A stretch of DNA of 64,000 bases. Source: Bacteroidota bacterium. GTDB taxonomy: Bacteria; Bacteroidota; Bacteroidia; Bacteroidales; JAAUTT01. The translations under genes were made by a program, and so were the position numbers. Shown piece by piece: positions 37,923 through 46,017 of the stretch. The stretch is taken from contig JAUZOO010000012.1 of the NCBI GenBank assembly GCA_030706405.1, forward strand, positions 1-64,000, written 5' to 3'. How positions within the stretch are numbered: position 1 is the first letter of the stretch; the number at the start of each line of letters is the position of its first letter. The notes under the pieces are model-generated. The model did no database searches, had not been told where the DNA came from, and saw only the letters and a list, made by a program, of their open reading frames with translations.

Positions 37923-38477
37923 ATGCCCAAGTTTGTTGTTCATAATCCTTGTAGTTTAGCCCTAATGGGTTTATTTATGCTCATTTTTATCTCCTGTGGC
38001 GTAATAAATCCCAAACCATCCGCGATGCCCGAAGCAAAGCCAACACCAAAAGAAGCGTTTATACAAATGCCATTTGGATATGAGCCAACAAAACAAAACT
38101 TCGCAATAAACCTTCCGCATTCGTTCAAAATGGAGATATATACGCTAAGAAGCAAAGTAAGGCCCGAAGTAAAAGATACTTTTTTCCGGTTTTACTATAG
38201 AAAATCGGAATTATTCCTCTTTAAAAATAATAATCTGAAGGAACGTTTAACGGTGGGAAAAATTGCTGACAATCGGGTCGTACTGGTCAACGGAGTAAAA
38301 ACAGGCATTAGTCGCGACAAATTTTTTAAATGCTTTACCAACCTGCAGTCAAGCCTCGACGACACCATTAAAATAATGTCCAAACAGCGGACGTTCAATT
38401 CCTTCAGCTTTATATTCAAAAATCACAAGCTCTTCGTTATTAAATTCGATAACAAAATAGATAATCCGGAGAACTAA
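37923..38477 (+). CDS. lipoprotein of unknown function
   Basis: A 184-residue protein with no family that I recognise. The N-terminus has a hydrophobic segment ending 'LMLIFISC' (residues 17-25 or so), a probable lipobox with the cysteine at about 25. After a Pro/Lys-rich linker a single soluble domain follows ('FYYRKSELFLFKNN', 'KIADNRVVLVNGVKTGI', 'FNSFSFIFKNHKLFVIKF'), rich in beta strands. It overlaps the next gene by one base (TAATG), so the two are very likely cotranslated and may work together. Confidence 0.62.
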   Translation: MPKFVVHNPCSLALMGLFMLIFISCGVINPKPSAMPEAKPTPKEAFIQMPFGYEPTKQNFAINLPHSFKMEIYTLRSKVRPEVKDTFFRFYYRKSELFLFKNNNLKERLTVGKIADNRVVLVNGVKTGISRDKFFKCFTNLQSSLDDTIKIMSKQRTFNSFSFIFKNHKLFVIKFDNKIDNPEN

Positions 38478-39424
38478 TGGCAATCTTCACACGGGTAATG
38501 GCACAACAAAGGGTCATGCCCCGTATTTATCTCTGTTTTAAATCCTCCCTAGGTCCGGCATTAAAAACCATTAAATGGTTGCTGAGCCTGATGATACCTG
38601 TGTCCTTCGTTGTAATGCTTCTCGATTTCAGCGGTATATTGTACTGGCTTGCGGGTTATACTGCCCCTCTTGTAAAGATGCTGGGACTGCGGGGCGAAGC
38701 CGCTCTGGTATTACTTTCGTCGGGGCTGCTGAATATCTACTCTGCAATAGCGGTTATTCAATCCATTGGTTTTACAGGACGAGAAATAACTATCATGGCC
38801 TTGATGTGTCTGATTGCTCACAACCTGATTGTTGAAACGGCTATTCAGAAAAAAACAGGTTCATCGGCTGCTAGGATGATACTTCTCCGAATTATAATGG
38901 CCGTAATAGGAGGTTATCTCTTGAATCTTGTACTTCCGGGAGAAGCGGTAGTCTCCAACGGCACAATTCTAAAACACAGCGACATTCCTTTTATGCCCTT
39001 CTTTAATAAATGGCTTATCGATACCCTTTTTTTGATTGGCAAAGTTGTCGCGATTATTTTGTCACTCAATTTTCTGCATAAATTGCTCGACGAATTTTCC
39101 ATAACGTTATTTCTATCGAAAATGATGTCGCCGGTTTTACGATTTTTCGGACTACCTCCACAAGTATCGTTTATGTGGCTTATTGCCAATATTATCGGGC
39201 TTGGATGGGGTGCAGCCGTATTAATTGAGGAAGCTCAACAGGGAAGGGTTAACAAACAGGAAATAGACACATTAAATCACCACGTAGCCATTTCTCATTC
39301 GCTACTTGAAGATACCCTGTTGTTTGCTGCGTTGGGCGTGGCCGTAGCCTGGATTGTATTTCCCCGGCTCTTCCTCGCCTTTATTGTGGTATGGCTTTAT
39401 AAACTGACATTAAAAAAGTCGTGA
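38477..39424 (+). CDS. Gate-domain (nucleoside recognition/SpmA-like) membrane protein
   Basis: A 315-residue inner-membrane protein with about eight membrane segments and the nucleoside recognition (Gate) domain that is found in spore-maturation proteins SpmA/B and in nucleoside transporters. Gate-like stretches are 'GEAALVLLSSGLLNIYSAIA' and 'LMCLIAHNLIVETAIQKK' in the first half, and 'WLIANIIGLGWGAAVLIEEA' in the second. No spore genes are near, so sporulation is unlikely; transport or an unknown envelope role is possible. Coupled to the lipoprotein gene just before it. Confidence 0.75.
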   Translation: MAIFTRVMAQQRVMPRIYLCFKSSLGPALKTIKWLLSLMIPVSFVVMLLDFSGILYWLAGYTAPLVKMLGLRGEAALVLLSSGLLNIYSAIAVIQSIGFTGREITIMALMCLIAHNLIVETAIQKKTGSSAARMILLRIIMAVIGGYLLNLVLPGEAVVSNGTILKHSDIPFMPFFNKWLIDTLFLIGKVVAIILSLNFLHKLLDEFSITLFLSKMMSPVLRFFGLPPQVSFMWLIANIIGLGWGAAVLIEEAQQGRVNKQEIDTLNHHVAISHSLLEDTLLFAALGVAVAWIVFPRLFLAFIVVWLYKLTLKKS

Positions 39425-39472
39425 TTTTTTGCTTAATTTTACGCCTCTTTCACAATTATCGAATTACTTGTT

Positions 39473-40267
39473 ATGAGACAATATCTTGACTTACTGAACC
39501 ATGTACTTACAAATGGCGTAACCAAAACGGATCGCACAGGCACAGGCACTATCAGCACATTTGGCTACCAGATGCGCTTTGACTTGTCGGAAGGTTTTCC
39601 TTTGTTAACCACCAAAAAGTTACATACCAAATCGATTATTCACGAACTTCTCTGGTTTCTTCAGGGAAACACAAACACGAAATACCTTACCGACAACGGT
39701 GTGCGCATTTGGAACGAATGGGCTGACGAATCAGGAAATCTCGGTCCGGTTTACGGGTACCAATGGCGTTCGTGGCCAACAGCGGATGGCCGGCATATCG
39801 ACCAGATTTCGGAAGTTATTGATTCTATAAAAAACAATCCTGACTCCCGCCGGCATATCGTTTGTGCCTGGAATGTTGGCGAACTGGATAACATGGCGCT
39901 ACCTCCATGCCATATCTTATTCCAATTTTACGTGGCCAACGGAAAACTTTCGTGCCAGTTATACCAACGAAGTGCCGATATTTTTCTCGGAGTTCCGTTT
40001 AACATTGCCTCGTATGCATTTCTGCTCCAAATGATGGCACAGGTTACCAACCTACAGCCTGGAGAATTCATTCATACCCTTGGCGATGCGCATATTTACC
40101 TGAATCATCTTGATCAGGTAAAACTTCAACTAACACGCGAGCCACGGGCGCTCCCGAAGTTAAAACTAAACCCCGAAGTGAAATCCATATTCGATTTCAA
40201 ATTTGAGGATTTTGATATTGAAGATTATAACCCACACCCTCACATTAAAGGAGATATCTCGGTATGA
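39473..40267 (+). CDS. thyA: thymidylate synthase
   Basis: Makes dTMP from dUMP with methylene-tetrahydrofolate as carbon donor and reductant, giving dihydrofolate. 264 residues, the standard length. The catalytic cysteine is in '[12 protein letters not shown]', with '[20 protein letters not shown]' and the substrate motif '[12 protein letters not shown]' following. It overlaps folA by four bases (ATGA), so the enzyme that remakes tetrahydrofolate is translated with it. Confidence 0.99.
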   Translation: MRQYLDLLNHVLTNGVTKTDRTGTGTISTFGYQMRFDLSEGFPLLTTKKLHTKSIIHELLWFLQGNTNTKYLTDNGVRIWNEWADESGNLGPVYGYQWRSWPTADGRHIDQISEVIDSIKNNPDSRRHIVCAWNVGELDNMALPPCHILFQFYVANGKLSCQLYQRSADIFLGVPFNIASYAFLLQMMAQVTNLQPGEFIHTLGDAHIYLNHLDQVKLQLTREPRALPKLKLNPEVKSIFDFKFEDFDIEDYNPHPHIKGDISV

Positions 40268-40758
40268 AACAGCTATCCATCATTGTTGCCTTCGCCGAAA
40301 ACCGCGTAATTGGGAAAGATAACCAATTGTTATGGCATCTCCCTGCCGACCTGAAAATGTTTAAACAGGCCACCAGCGGACATACCATCATATTGGGACG
40401 AAAAACATGGGAGTCATTGCCTGTAAAACCTTTGCCCAACCGCCGGCACATTGTCATCACTTCACAAAAAGATTTTAGTTTCAACGGAATTGAAGTTGTA
40501 CATTCCATTGAAGACGCTATTGTTTTGTGCAACAGTAATGAAGAATCATTTATTGTAGGTGGCGAACAAATTTACAAACAGCTGCTTCCTTTTGTTCAAA
40601 CTCTTTATATTACAGAGGTTAAAGCTTGTTTTGATGGAGATGCCTTTTTCCCGGAAATCAATCTGAATGAATGGGAATTAATCAATTCCGAACCGCATTT
40701 TGCTGACGAAAAGCACAAATTCGATTTTACCTTCCTTACCTATAAAAGAAAATCCTAA
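40264..40758 (+). CDS. folA: dihydrofolate reductase
   Basis: Reduces dihydrofolate to tetrahydrofolate with NADPH, completing the thymidylate cycle with thyA. 164 residues. '[20 protein letters not shown]' and '[12 protein letters not shown]' form the start and active site (the acidic residue is the Asp in 'PADL'); '[15 protein letters not shown]', '[11 protein letters not shown]' and '[13 protein letters not shown]' bind cofactor. Start overlaps the thyA stop. Its end shares a hairpin with the convergent kup gene. Confidence 0.99.
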   Translation: MKQLSIIVAFAENRVIGKDNQLLWHLPADLKMFKQATSGHTIILGRKTWESLPVKPLPNRRHIVITSQKDFSFNGIEVVHSIEDAIVLCNSNEESFIVGGEQIYKQLLPFVQTLYITEVKACFDGDAFFPEINLNEWELINSEPHFADEKHKFDFTFLTYKRKS

Positions 40759-40774
40759 CCCCGACGGGTTAGGA
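40753..40774. terminator. hairpin shared by the ends of folA and kup
   Basis: Nine-bp perfect stem TCCTAACCC/GGGTTAGGA (40753-40761 with 40766-40774) with a CGAC loop. It contains the folA stop codon (40756-40758) and the kup stop codon (40769-40771). On the minus strand it is followed by a T-rich run (TTTTCTTTTATA) inside folA, so it can end kup transcription. Confidence 0.75.
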
Positions 40775-42721
40775 TAACAATACTCTTCTGATTTTATTTT
40801 TAGCCCGCTGGTCGGCCAGCAACGGCACTTTTTCAACTAAAACATTACTGGTATCAAGATTGAGCGATTTTTCCTCGGGGATACCTATACGCTTGAAAAT
40901 ATTATAAAGATTCATCACAATCTTCTGGTGCAGTGTGAACTCATGATCGTAAGTTGCCACCCGATCGATAAGTACAAACTGAAAATCCCCGTTTATGTGA
41001 TGGTTCCGTAACGACTCGTACCGCGAAAGAATATCAACTTCGCCGTTTTCCACAAGGTCTTCCTGAATCTGGCGGAAATACTGATTTATCAGCGGCTCAA
41101 CCTTAAAACCAAGCCGGAAATCAACTTTCATTACCTTTCCGGGAATAAAATGGGTAACCTCATACTCAAATGTGTCGGGCGAATCCATAATATCAACATG
41201 CAAAAACCAATATACATCGGCACGTTTAGGCTGTTTATTGATTAATGAAAATATAATCTTCGACTCTATTTCAGTCCTCTTATTAGCTTTAGTAATATAA
41301 ACAAGGTTGGTAGCATACTTTGGCACCGACTCATCAATACTAAGCGATTTCAGTATATCCAGGTAATCAATAATCTTGACAAACACCATGTAACTATTTT
41401 TCAGCTTTCGTCCATTATACCAGGTATACATAATAACGCTAAAAATACCAGCCATAAGAATGGTTACCCAACCTCCATGTTCAAACTTATTAAGATTGGC
41501 AAAAAGAAACGACGTTTCGATAAAAAGAAAAACACTGGAGAATAAAACAATCAGTGGAACCGAAACTCTGTGTAAGAGATATATACTGAGCAAAATGGTC
41601 GTCATCAACATGGTAATGGTAATAGACAAACCATAAGCCGCCTCCATGTTCGACGATTCCCGAAAATAAAATACTACAAAGATGCAGGCTATCAACAAAA
41701 ACCAATTTATCTTCGGAATATAAACCTGCCCTTTAACGTCGGTGGGATAACTTATTTTGAGTTTTGGCCAAAAATTTAATGAAATAGCTTCGCTGATAAG
41801 CGTAAACGACCCGCTAATCAAGGCCTGACTGGCAATAACAGCTGCAGCAGTAGCGAGGATAATCCCGGTAATCAAAAACCACCCGGGCATAATGGTGTAA
41901 AACGGATTGATGTCCATTTTCGCTTCCACGGGATGGGTCAGAATCCAAGCCCCCTGACCTAAATAATTCAGTATTAAACAAGATTTTACATACACCCAGG
42001 ATGCCCTGATATTTTTTATGCCACAATGCCCCAAATCGGAATAAAGCGCTTCGGCACCAGTGGTTGCCAGAAATACTGCACCAAGAATTAAAAATCCTCC
42101 CGGATGATTAACCAACAAATTATAGGCATAAACCGGGTTAAACGCATGAAAAATTTTAGGAAAGTGCGCTATTTGAATAGCCCCAAGCCCCCCCAACATA
42201 AAAAACCAAAGAAACATAATTGGGCCAAAAGATTTGCCCAAGAAGCTAGTTCCAAACTGTTGTATTACAAACAAGAAGGTAATAATAACCAATACAATGG
42301 ATACAACCGGAATCTGAGGGTTGATCATTTGCAATCCTTCAATGGCCGAGGTAACCGTAATCGAAGGTGTTATAATACCGTCGGCAAGCAAAGTACTCCC
42401 CCCCACAACTGCAAACATATACGCCCAAGCTCTACGACGCCGAATTAACGCGAACAACGCAAAAATTCCACCTTCACCTTTGTTGTCAGCGCGTAAGGTA
42501 ATGATAATGTACTTGATGGTTGTTTGAAGCGTTAAAGTCCAAATTATACAAGAGATAGCTCCGTAAATCAGATCTTCCTTAATAACGGGAAAACCCGCCA
42601 GAATGGCTTTAACTACATAAAGGGGAGATGTACCAATGTCTCCATAAACAATGCCTAGGGTGATAATGATTCCTGTAATCGTCAACCGGCTAATTCCACT
42701 ACCGGTGCTTTGTACTTTCAT
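40769..42721 (-). CDS. kup: Kup family potassium uptake transporter
   Basis: A proton-coupled K+ importer in the inner membrane. 650 residues from the ATG at 42721; an upstream TTG (42772) would add 17 residues but it lies on a TATCTTTG -7 box (42770-42777), so it cannot be the start. The family signature 'GIVYGDIGTSPLYVVKAIL' is near the N-terminus, followed by 'GGIFALFALIRRRRAWAYMF' and eleven to twelve membrane segments. The cytoplasmic tail of about 200 residues ('DRVATYDHEFTLHQKIVMN') is usual. No partner genes are adjacent. Confidence 0.97.
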   Translation of the reverse strand: MKVQSTGSGISRLTITGIIITLGIVYGDIGTSPLYVVKAILAGFPVIKEDLIYGAISCIIWTLTLQTTIKYIIITLRADNKGEGGIFALFALIRRRRAWAYMFAVVGGSTLLADGIITPSITVTSAIEGLQMINPQIPVVSIVLVIITFLFVIQQFGTSFLGKSFGPIMFLWFFMLGGLGAIQIAHFPKIFHAFNPVYAYNLLVNHPGGFLILGAVFLATTGAEALYSDLGHCGIKNIRASWVYVKSCLILNYLGQGAWILTHPVEAKMDINPFYTIMPGWFLITGIILATAAAVIASQALISGSFTLISEAISLNFWPKLKISYPTDVKGQVYIPKINWFLLIACIFVVFYFRESSNMEAAYGLSITITMLMTTILLSIYLLHRVSVPLIVLFSSVFLFIETSFLFANLNKFEHGGWVTILMAGIFSVIMYTWYNGRKLKNSYMVFVKIIDYLDILKSLSIDESVPKYATNLVYITKANKRTEIESKIIFSLINKQPKRADVYWFLHVDIMDSPDTFEYEVTHFIPGKVMKVDFRLGFKVEPLINQYFRQIQEDLVENGEVDILSRYESLRNHHINGDFQFVLIDRVATYDHEFTLHQKIVMNLYNIFKRIGIPEEKSLNLDTSNVLVEKVPLLADQRAKNKIRRVLLS

Positions 42722-42769
42722 TTCAGATGGTCTGTTAAATTTCCAATAGGGGGTGAAGGAAAATTGGGG

Positions 42770-42777
42770 CAAAGATA
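42770..42777 (-). promoter_or_regulatory. -7 box of kup
   Basis: TATCTTTG on the minus strand, a perfect TAnnTTTG match about 50 bases before the chosen kup start. The -33 match is weak. Confidence 0.5.
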
Positions 42778-42856
42778 ATTAGCAGATCAATTCATTATCA
42801 TCCAATAAATCAAAAAAATAAATATTTTTATTTATCAGTAAATAAGACTATTATAT

Positions 42857-42892
42857 AGAAAAAATTAGGCCTAGAGAGAATTCCAGGCCTAA
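42857..42892 (-). terminator. terminator of the flavodiiron protein gene
   Basis: Eight-bp stem TTAGGCCT/AGGCCTAA (42865-42872 with 42885-42892) followed on the minus strand by TTTTTTC. It lies 12 bases after the stop codon. Confidence 0.85.
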
Positions 42893-42902
42893 AGGTGGGT
42901 AT

Positions 42903-44129
42903 TTATTCGGTGTCGGAAGTCTTATTTTGAAGCATCTGTAATCCAAAGTTCTTTCCAAATTCAATGTATTCGGCAGCTTTGCCATTGTGCGGGAAAAATT
43001 TAGTGGCCAACCCTTCCTGAAATACATTTAATTTCAAGGCTTTAAGATTAGCTTCGATAATCTTCACAGCCTCGCCGCTCCAACCGTACGAACCAAAAGT
43101 CGTAGCCAGTTTTCCGCGGTCACGGATAGGATTTATTAATGCAAACATACGATATACTGGCAATAGCGTGTTCTGATTGATGGTAGGCGAGCCTACAATA
43201 ATTGCGTTCGAACGGGTTAGGTATTCATCGAGGTCTCCCAAAAGAATATTTTCGATGTCAACCACATGAACATTGAAATCGCCGGCTTGGAGAATTCCTT
43301 CGCAAATCTTGGCAGCCATTTCTTTGGTATAGCCATATGCCGAAACATAAGCGATAAGTATATTATTGTCTTTCTGACTGTTATTTGTAAGGAATTCTTT
43401 GGCAAAAAAATCGCTTCGATCAACCACTGATTTCCAGTTAGAACGCAAGATTGGGCCATGACCGGGACAGATAGCACTGATTTCGAGCGGGCGAATCTTT
43501 TCGATCGCCTTCACCATAAACTTACTGAAGGGTTTCAGTATTACATCAAAATAATATTTGAACGCGTCGTCATAATTCCCAACCAAATCGTCGAACATGG
43601 CATCATTGCAGAAATGTGCACCAAACGAATCGCAAGTAAAAAGAATTTTATCTTCTACAAGATATGTATAGATCGAATCAGGCCAGTGCAGATTGGGAGC
43701 TCCAATAAATTTAAGGGTTTTATTCCCTAAATCGAGAGTGTCTCCATCCTTCACTTTTAATGTTTTAAATTGCTTTCCGGTGATGTCGGCAAGATAATTT
43801 AATGCCTGTCCACTACCAACAACGGTAGCATTGGGGGCTATTTCCAACAAATACTTTAATGAACCTGAATGATCGGGCTCAGTATGATCGAGAATTATAT
43901 ACTGAATTTCAGTAGGGTCTGTTACCTGACGAACTTTTTCGAGATATGTGTCTTTAAACTTTTCCTTTGCGGTTTCAATAATTGCTTTTTTTTCAGCATT
44001 AATGAAGTATGAATTATAGGTAGTACCGTATTTGGTTTCCATTACAACATCGAAAGTTACAATGTCGTAATCGAGGATACCTATCCACTTTACGTCGTCG
44101 GTTACATTAAGAATTTTTTGCTCTTTCAT
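42903..44129 (-). CDS. flavodiiron protein (A-type flavoprotein)
   Basis: A 408-residue cytoplasmic enzyme that reduces O2 to water or NO to N2O, protecting anaerobes. The N-terminal metallo-beta-lactamase-like domain holds the di-iron site with 'DHTEPDHSG' (His82, Glu84, Asp86, His87), 'NLHWPDS', '[10 protein letters not shown]' and 'CPGHGPILR'. The C-terminal flavodoxin domain (about 255-400) has '[16 protein letters not shown]' for FMN. There is no extra rubredoxin domain. The start is the ATG at 44129, since the longer frame opens with a TTG at 44138. A TATTTTTG box lies at 44177-44184. Rubredoxin, its likely electron donor, is not nearby. Confidence 0.95.
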   Translation of the reverse strand: MKEQKILNVTDDVKWIGILDYDIVTFDVVMETKYGTTYNSYFINAEKKAIIETAKEKFKDTYLEKVRQVTDPTEIQYIILDHTEPDHSGSLKYLLEIAPNATVVGSGQALNYLADITGKQFKTLKVKDGDTLDLGNKTLKFIGAPNLHWPDSIYTYLVEDKILFTCDSFGAHFCNDAMFDDLVGNYDDAFKYYFDVILKPFSKFMVKAIEKIRPLEISAICPGHGPILRSNWKSVVDRSDFFAKEFLTNNSQKDNNILIAYVSAYGYTKEMAAKICEGILQAGDFNVHVVDIENILLGDLDEYLTRSNAIIVGSPTINQNTLLPVYRMFALINPIRDRGKLATTFGSYGWSGEAVKIIEANLKALKLNVFQEGLATKFFPHNGKAAEYIEFGKNFGLQMLQNKTSDTE

Positions 44130-44210
44130 AGAATACAACTCAATATAAAACTATTTATCAACTGTTTAATCGGAAACAAAAATAATAAATTACTTGCATG
44201 TATATTAAAA

Positions 44211-44238
44211 AGAAAAGCCCCAATTAAGGGGCTTTTCT
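44211..44238 (-). terminator. terminator of the small cysteine-rich gene
   Basis: Eleven-bp stem AGAAAAGCCCC/GGGGCTTTTCT (44211-44221 with 44228-44238) followed on the minus strand by TTTTAATA. It lies 11 bases after the small gene's stop. Confidence 0.85.
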
Positions 44239-44248
44239 GACTGATGGT

Positions 44249-44449
44249 TTATTTAGAACTTTTCTTACAACATCCGGAGGTTTCGTTCTTTGCAGTACAG
44301 CATTTTTTATCTCCCGATTTCGTACATTTTTTAGTAGTATCGGCGGCTTCGCTCTTTTGCTTTTCCTTTGGTGGAGTTTGTGCCATCGAAGGCATCGACA
44401 TTGCTCCTATAAACAAGGCTAAAGTAACTATGGACAGAACTTTTTTCAT
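44249..44449 (-). CDS. small exported cysteine-rich protein
   Basis: A 66-residue protein with a signal peptide (1-23, ending 'SMPSMAQ') and a mature part of only about 43 residues. The mature part has five cysteines, 'KKCTKSGDKKCCTAKNETSG' and 'CCKKSSK', and many lysines. No family is recognised. The CC pairs suggest metal or redox binding, or disulfide cross-linking, outside the cytoplasm. It is transcribed alone, with TATCTTTG at 44476-44483 just upstream and its own terminator, so it is probably real and well expressed. Confidence 0.75.
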   Translation of the reverse strand: MKKVLSIVTLALFIGAMSMPSMAQTPPKEKQKSEAADTTKKCTKSGDKKCCTAKNETSGCCKKSSK

Positions 44450-44475
44450 TTGCGTAAAGTTTTAAAATTTAAACA

Positions 44476-44483
44476 CAAAGATA
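44476..44483 (-). promoter_or_regulatory. -7 box of the small cysteine-rich gene
   Basis: TATCTTTG on the minus strand, 27 bases before the ATG. It sits between the end of psd and the small gene, which indicates separate transcription. No clear -33 TTTG was found. Confidence 0.45.
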
Positions 44484-44495
44484 TATTATTTTTAA

Positions 44496-45149
44496 TTATT
44501 CTAAATAGGCAATAACTGTTTTATTCCCTGACACTTTTTGGTCGAGGTTGACATTAATTTTAGCTGTGAGCGGAAGGAAAATATCAACACGCGAACCAAA
44601 TTTAATAAACCCAAAATCCTCGCCCTGAACAGCATTGTCGCCTGCTTTAGCATAACAAACAATACGGCGAGCCACAGCTCCAGCTATCTGACGGAACAAT
44701 ACCTGCACACCCTTCGCATTCTCAACCACAACAGTAGTACGCTCGTTATCGGTTGACGATTTAGGATGCCAAGCCACCAAATACAGCCCTTTATGATATT
44801 TCTGATAAACCACCTTTCCACTAAGCGGATAGCGGTTAACATGCACGTTTAGTGGCGACATAAAAATGGAAACCTGAATACGACGGTCATTCAAAAATTC
44901 GGTTTCAGAAGTTTCTTCAATCACCACAACTTTTCCATCGGCAGGCGCTACAATGGCATTATCGTCCATTTTTACAACTCTTTTCGGATTACGAAAAAAC
45001 CAAAGCGTAAAAACCCAAAAAGCCAATGATAAGATGCCCAATGGTACAGAAATGAAAATTCCGGTAAAATACCCAACAATCAAGTTAAGTACCAGTAGTA
45101 CAATGAAAAAAGTCGCAATTATTCCAAAACCTTCTTTGTGTAAGATCAT
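44496..45149 (-). CDS. psd: phosphatidylserine decarboxylase proenzyme (short form)
   Basis: Converts phosphatidylserine to phosphatidylethanolamine in the inner membrane. 217 residues, the short bacterial form. Two N-terminal membrane segments (about 10-50) are followed by 'PADGKVVVIEE', 'MSPLNVHVNRYPLSGKVVY' and the self-cleavage site 'GFIKFGSRVDIFLP', where the Gly-Ser bond is cut to give the pyruvoyl cofactor. Its start codon abuts the cdsA stop with no gap. Confidence 0.97.
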   Translation of the reverse strand: MILHKEGFGIIATFFIVLLVLNLIVGYFTGIFISVPLGILSLAFWVFTLWFFRNPKRVVKMDDNAIVAPADGKVVVIEETSETEFLNDRRIQVSIFMSPLNVHVNRYPLSGKVVYQKYHKGLYLVAWHPKSSTDNERTTVVVENAKGVQVLFRQIAGAVARRIVCYAKAGDNAVQGEDFGFIKFGSRVDIFLPLTAKINVNLDQKVSGNKTVIAYLE

Positions 45150-45983
45150 TTAAAAAAGCATTAAGTAATTTTTTATCTGCAAATATAAAAATACAATCGG
45201 AGCGGAAAACAACACCGAATCGAACCGGTCAAGAATACCTCCATGTCCTGGAAGAATATTGCCGGAATCCTTAATATTGAGACTTCTTTTAAGCATCGAT
45301 TCTACTAAATCACCCCAAACCCCGAAAATACAGATAATGACAGCAATGACAAGCCAATCGATAAGGGTTAAGGCTGTAAAATAATTCGAAATGATAAATG
45401 CTACAAATAAAGTGAGCACAATACCTCCGGCAAAACCTTCCCACGACTTTTTAGGCGAAATCCGCGGAAACATTGGGTGTTTACCAATAGAAACCCCCGT
45501 TAAATAAGCTCCTGTATCACTTGACCACAACAGGAAGAAGAATCCTAAAATAAGGTTCGACTGATAGGCCGTAATACCCTGTTCAGGAAAACCAAATAAC
45601 ACCAGAAGTGAAAAAGGAACAGCCACGTATAACGCACCAAATAAGGTTACTGCAATATTCTGAAAAGGAGAGGCTTGCTTACGATAAAGCTCGGCTACAA
45701 AAATTGCCGAAATAAATGGAACTACAACCCAATATGCCGCAACCGGAACCAAATCAGAAGCATATAAACATGAAACTGCAAAAAATACCGTTCCTAAAAT
45801 GCCTCCCAACAGTTTATTTGGAGAAACATTAGCACCATCAATAATACGATAGAACTCAAAAATACCCAACGTCACAATCAGGGCGAACAACGCAAAAAAA
45901 GTTGTGGCGTGTATTAAAATTGCACTGACAAGAACCGCCACGAAGGCTATTCCTGTCAGTGTACGTTTGTAAAAATTATTCAA
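45150..45983 (-). CDS. cdsA: phosphatidate cytidylyltransferase
   Basis: Makes CDP-diacylglycerol from CTP and phosphatidate, the precursor used by PssA. 277 residues with about eight membrane segments and the family signature 'DSGNILPGHGGILDRFDSV' (about 245-263), which binds metal and CTP. The start is TTG (45981-45983); no in-frame ATG lies between the preceding stop and this codon. It is followed immediately by psd and preceded by ftsH, with a gap of 34 bases. Confidence 0.96.
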   Translation of the reverse strand: MNNFYKRTLTGIAFVAVLVSAILIHATTFFALFALIVTLGIFEFYRIIDGANVSPNKLLGGILGTVFFAVSCLYASDLVPVAAYWVVVPFISAIFVAELYRKQASPFQNIAVTLFGALYVAVPFSLLVLFGFPEQGITAYQSNLILGFFFLLWSSDTGAYLTGVSIGKHPMFPRISPKKSWEGFAGGIVLTLFVAFIISNYFTALTLIDWLVIAVIICIFGVWGDLVESMLKRSLNIKDSGNILPGHGGILDRFDSVLFSAPIVFLYLQIKNYLMLF

Positions 45984-46017
45984 CTTTCGTTTTATTTAAA
46001 GACTTCGAGCCTTCGGA

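Noticed and set aside
37923-39424. Sporulation locus (SpmA-like protein)
   Set aside because: The Gate domain is shared with many non-sporulation proteins, and no spore gene is nearby.
42104-42448. Plus-strand frame of 114 codons inside kup
   Set aside because: Antisense to the conserved Kup membrane region, with no promoter or homology.
42722-42772. Longer kup start from a TTG at 42772
   Set aside because: The TTG lies within a TATCTTTG promoter box (42770-42777), and the ATG at 42721 gives the normal family N-terminus.
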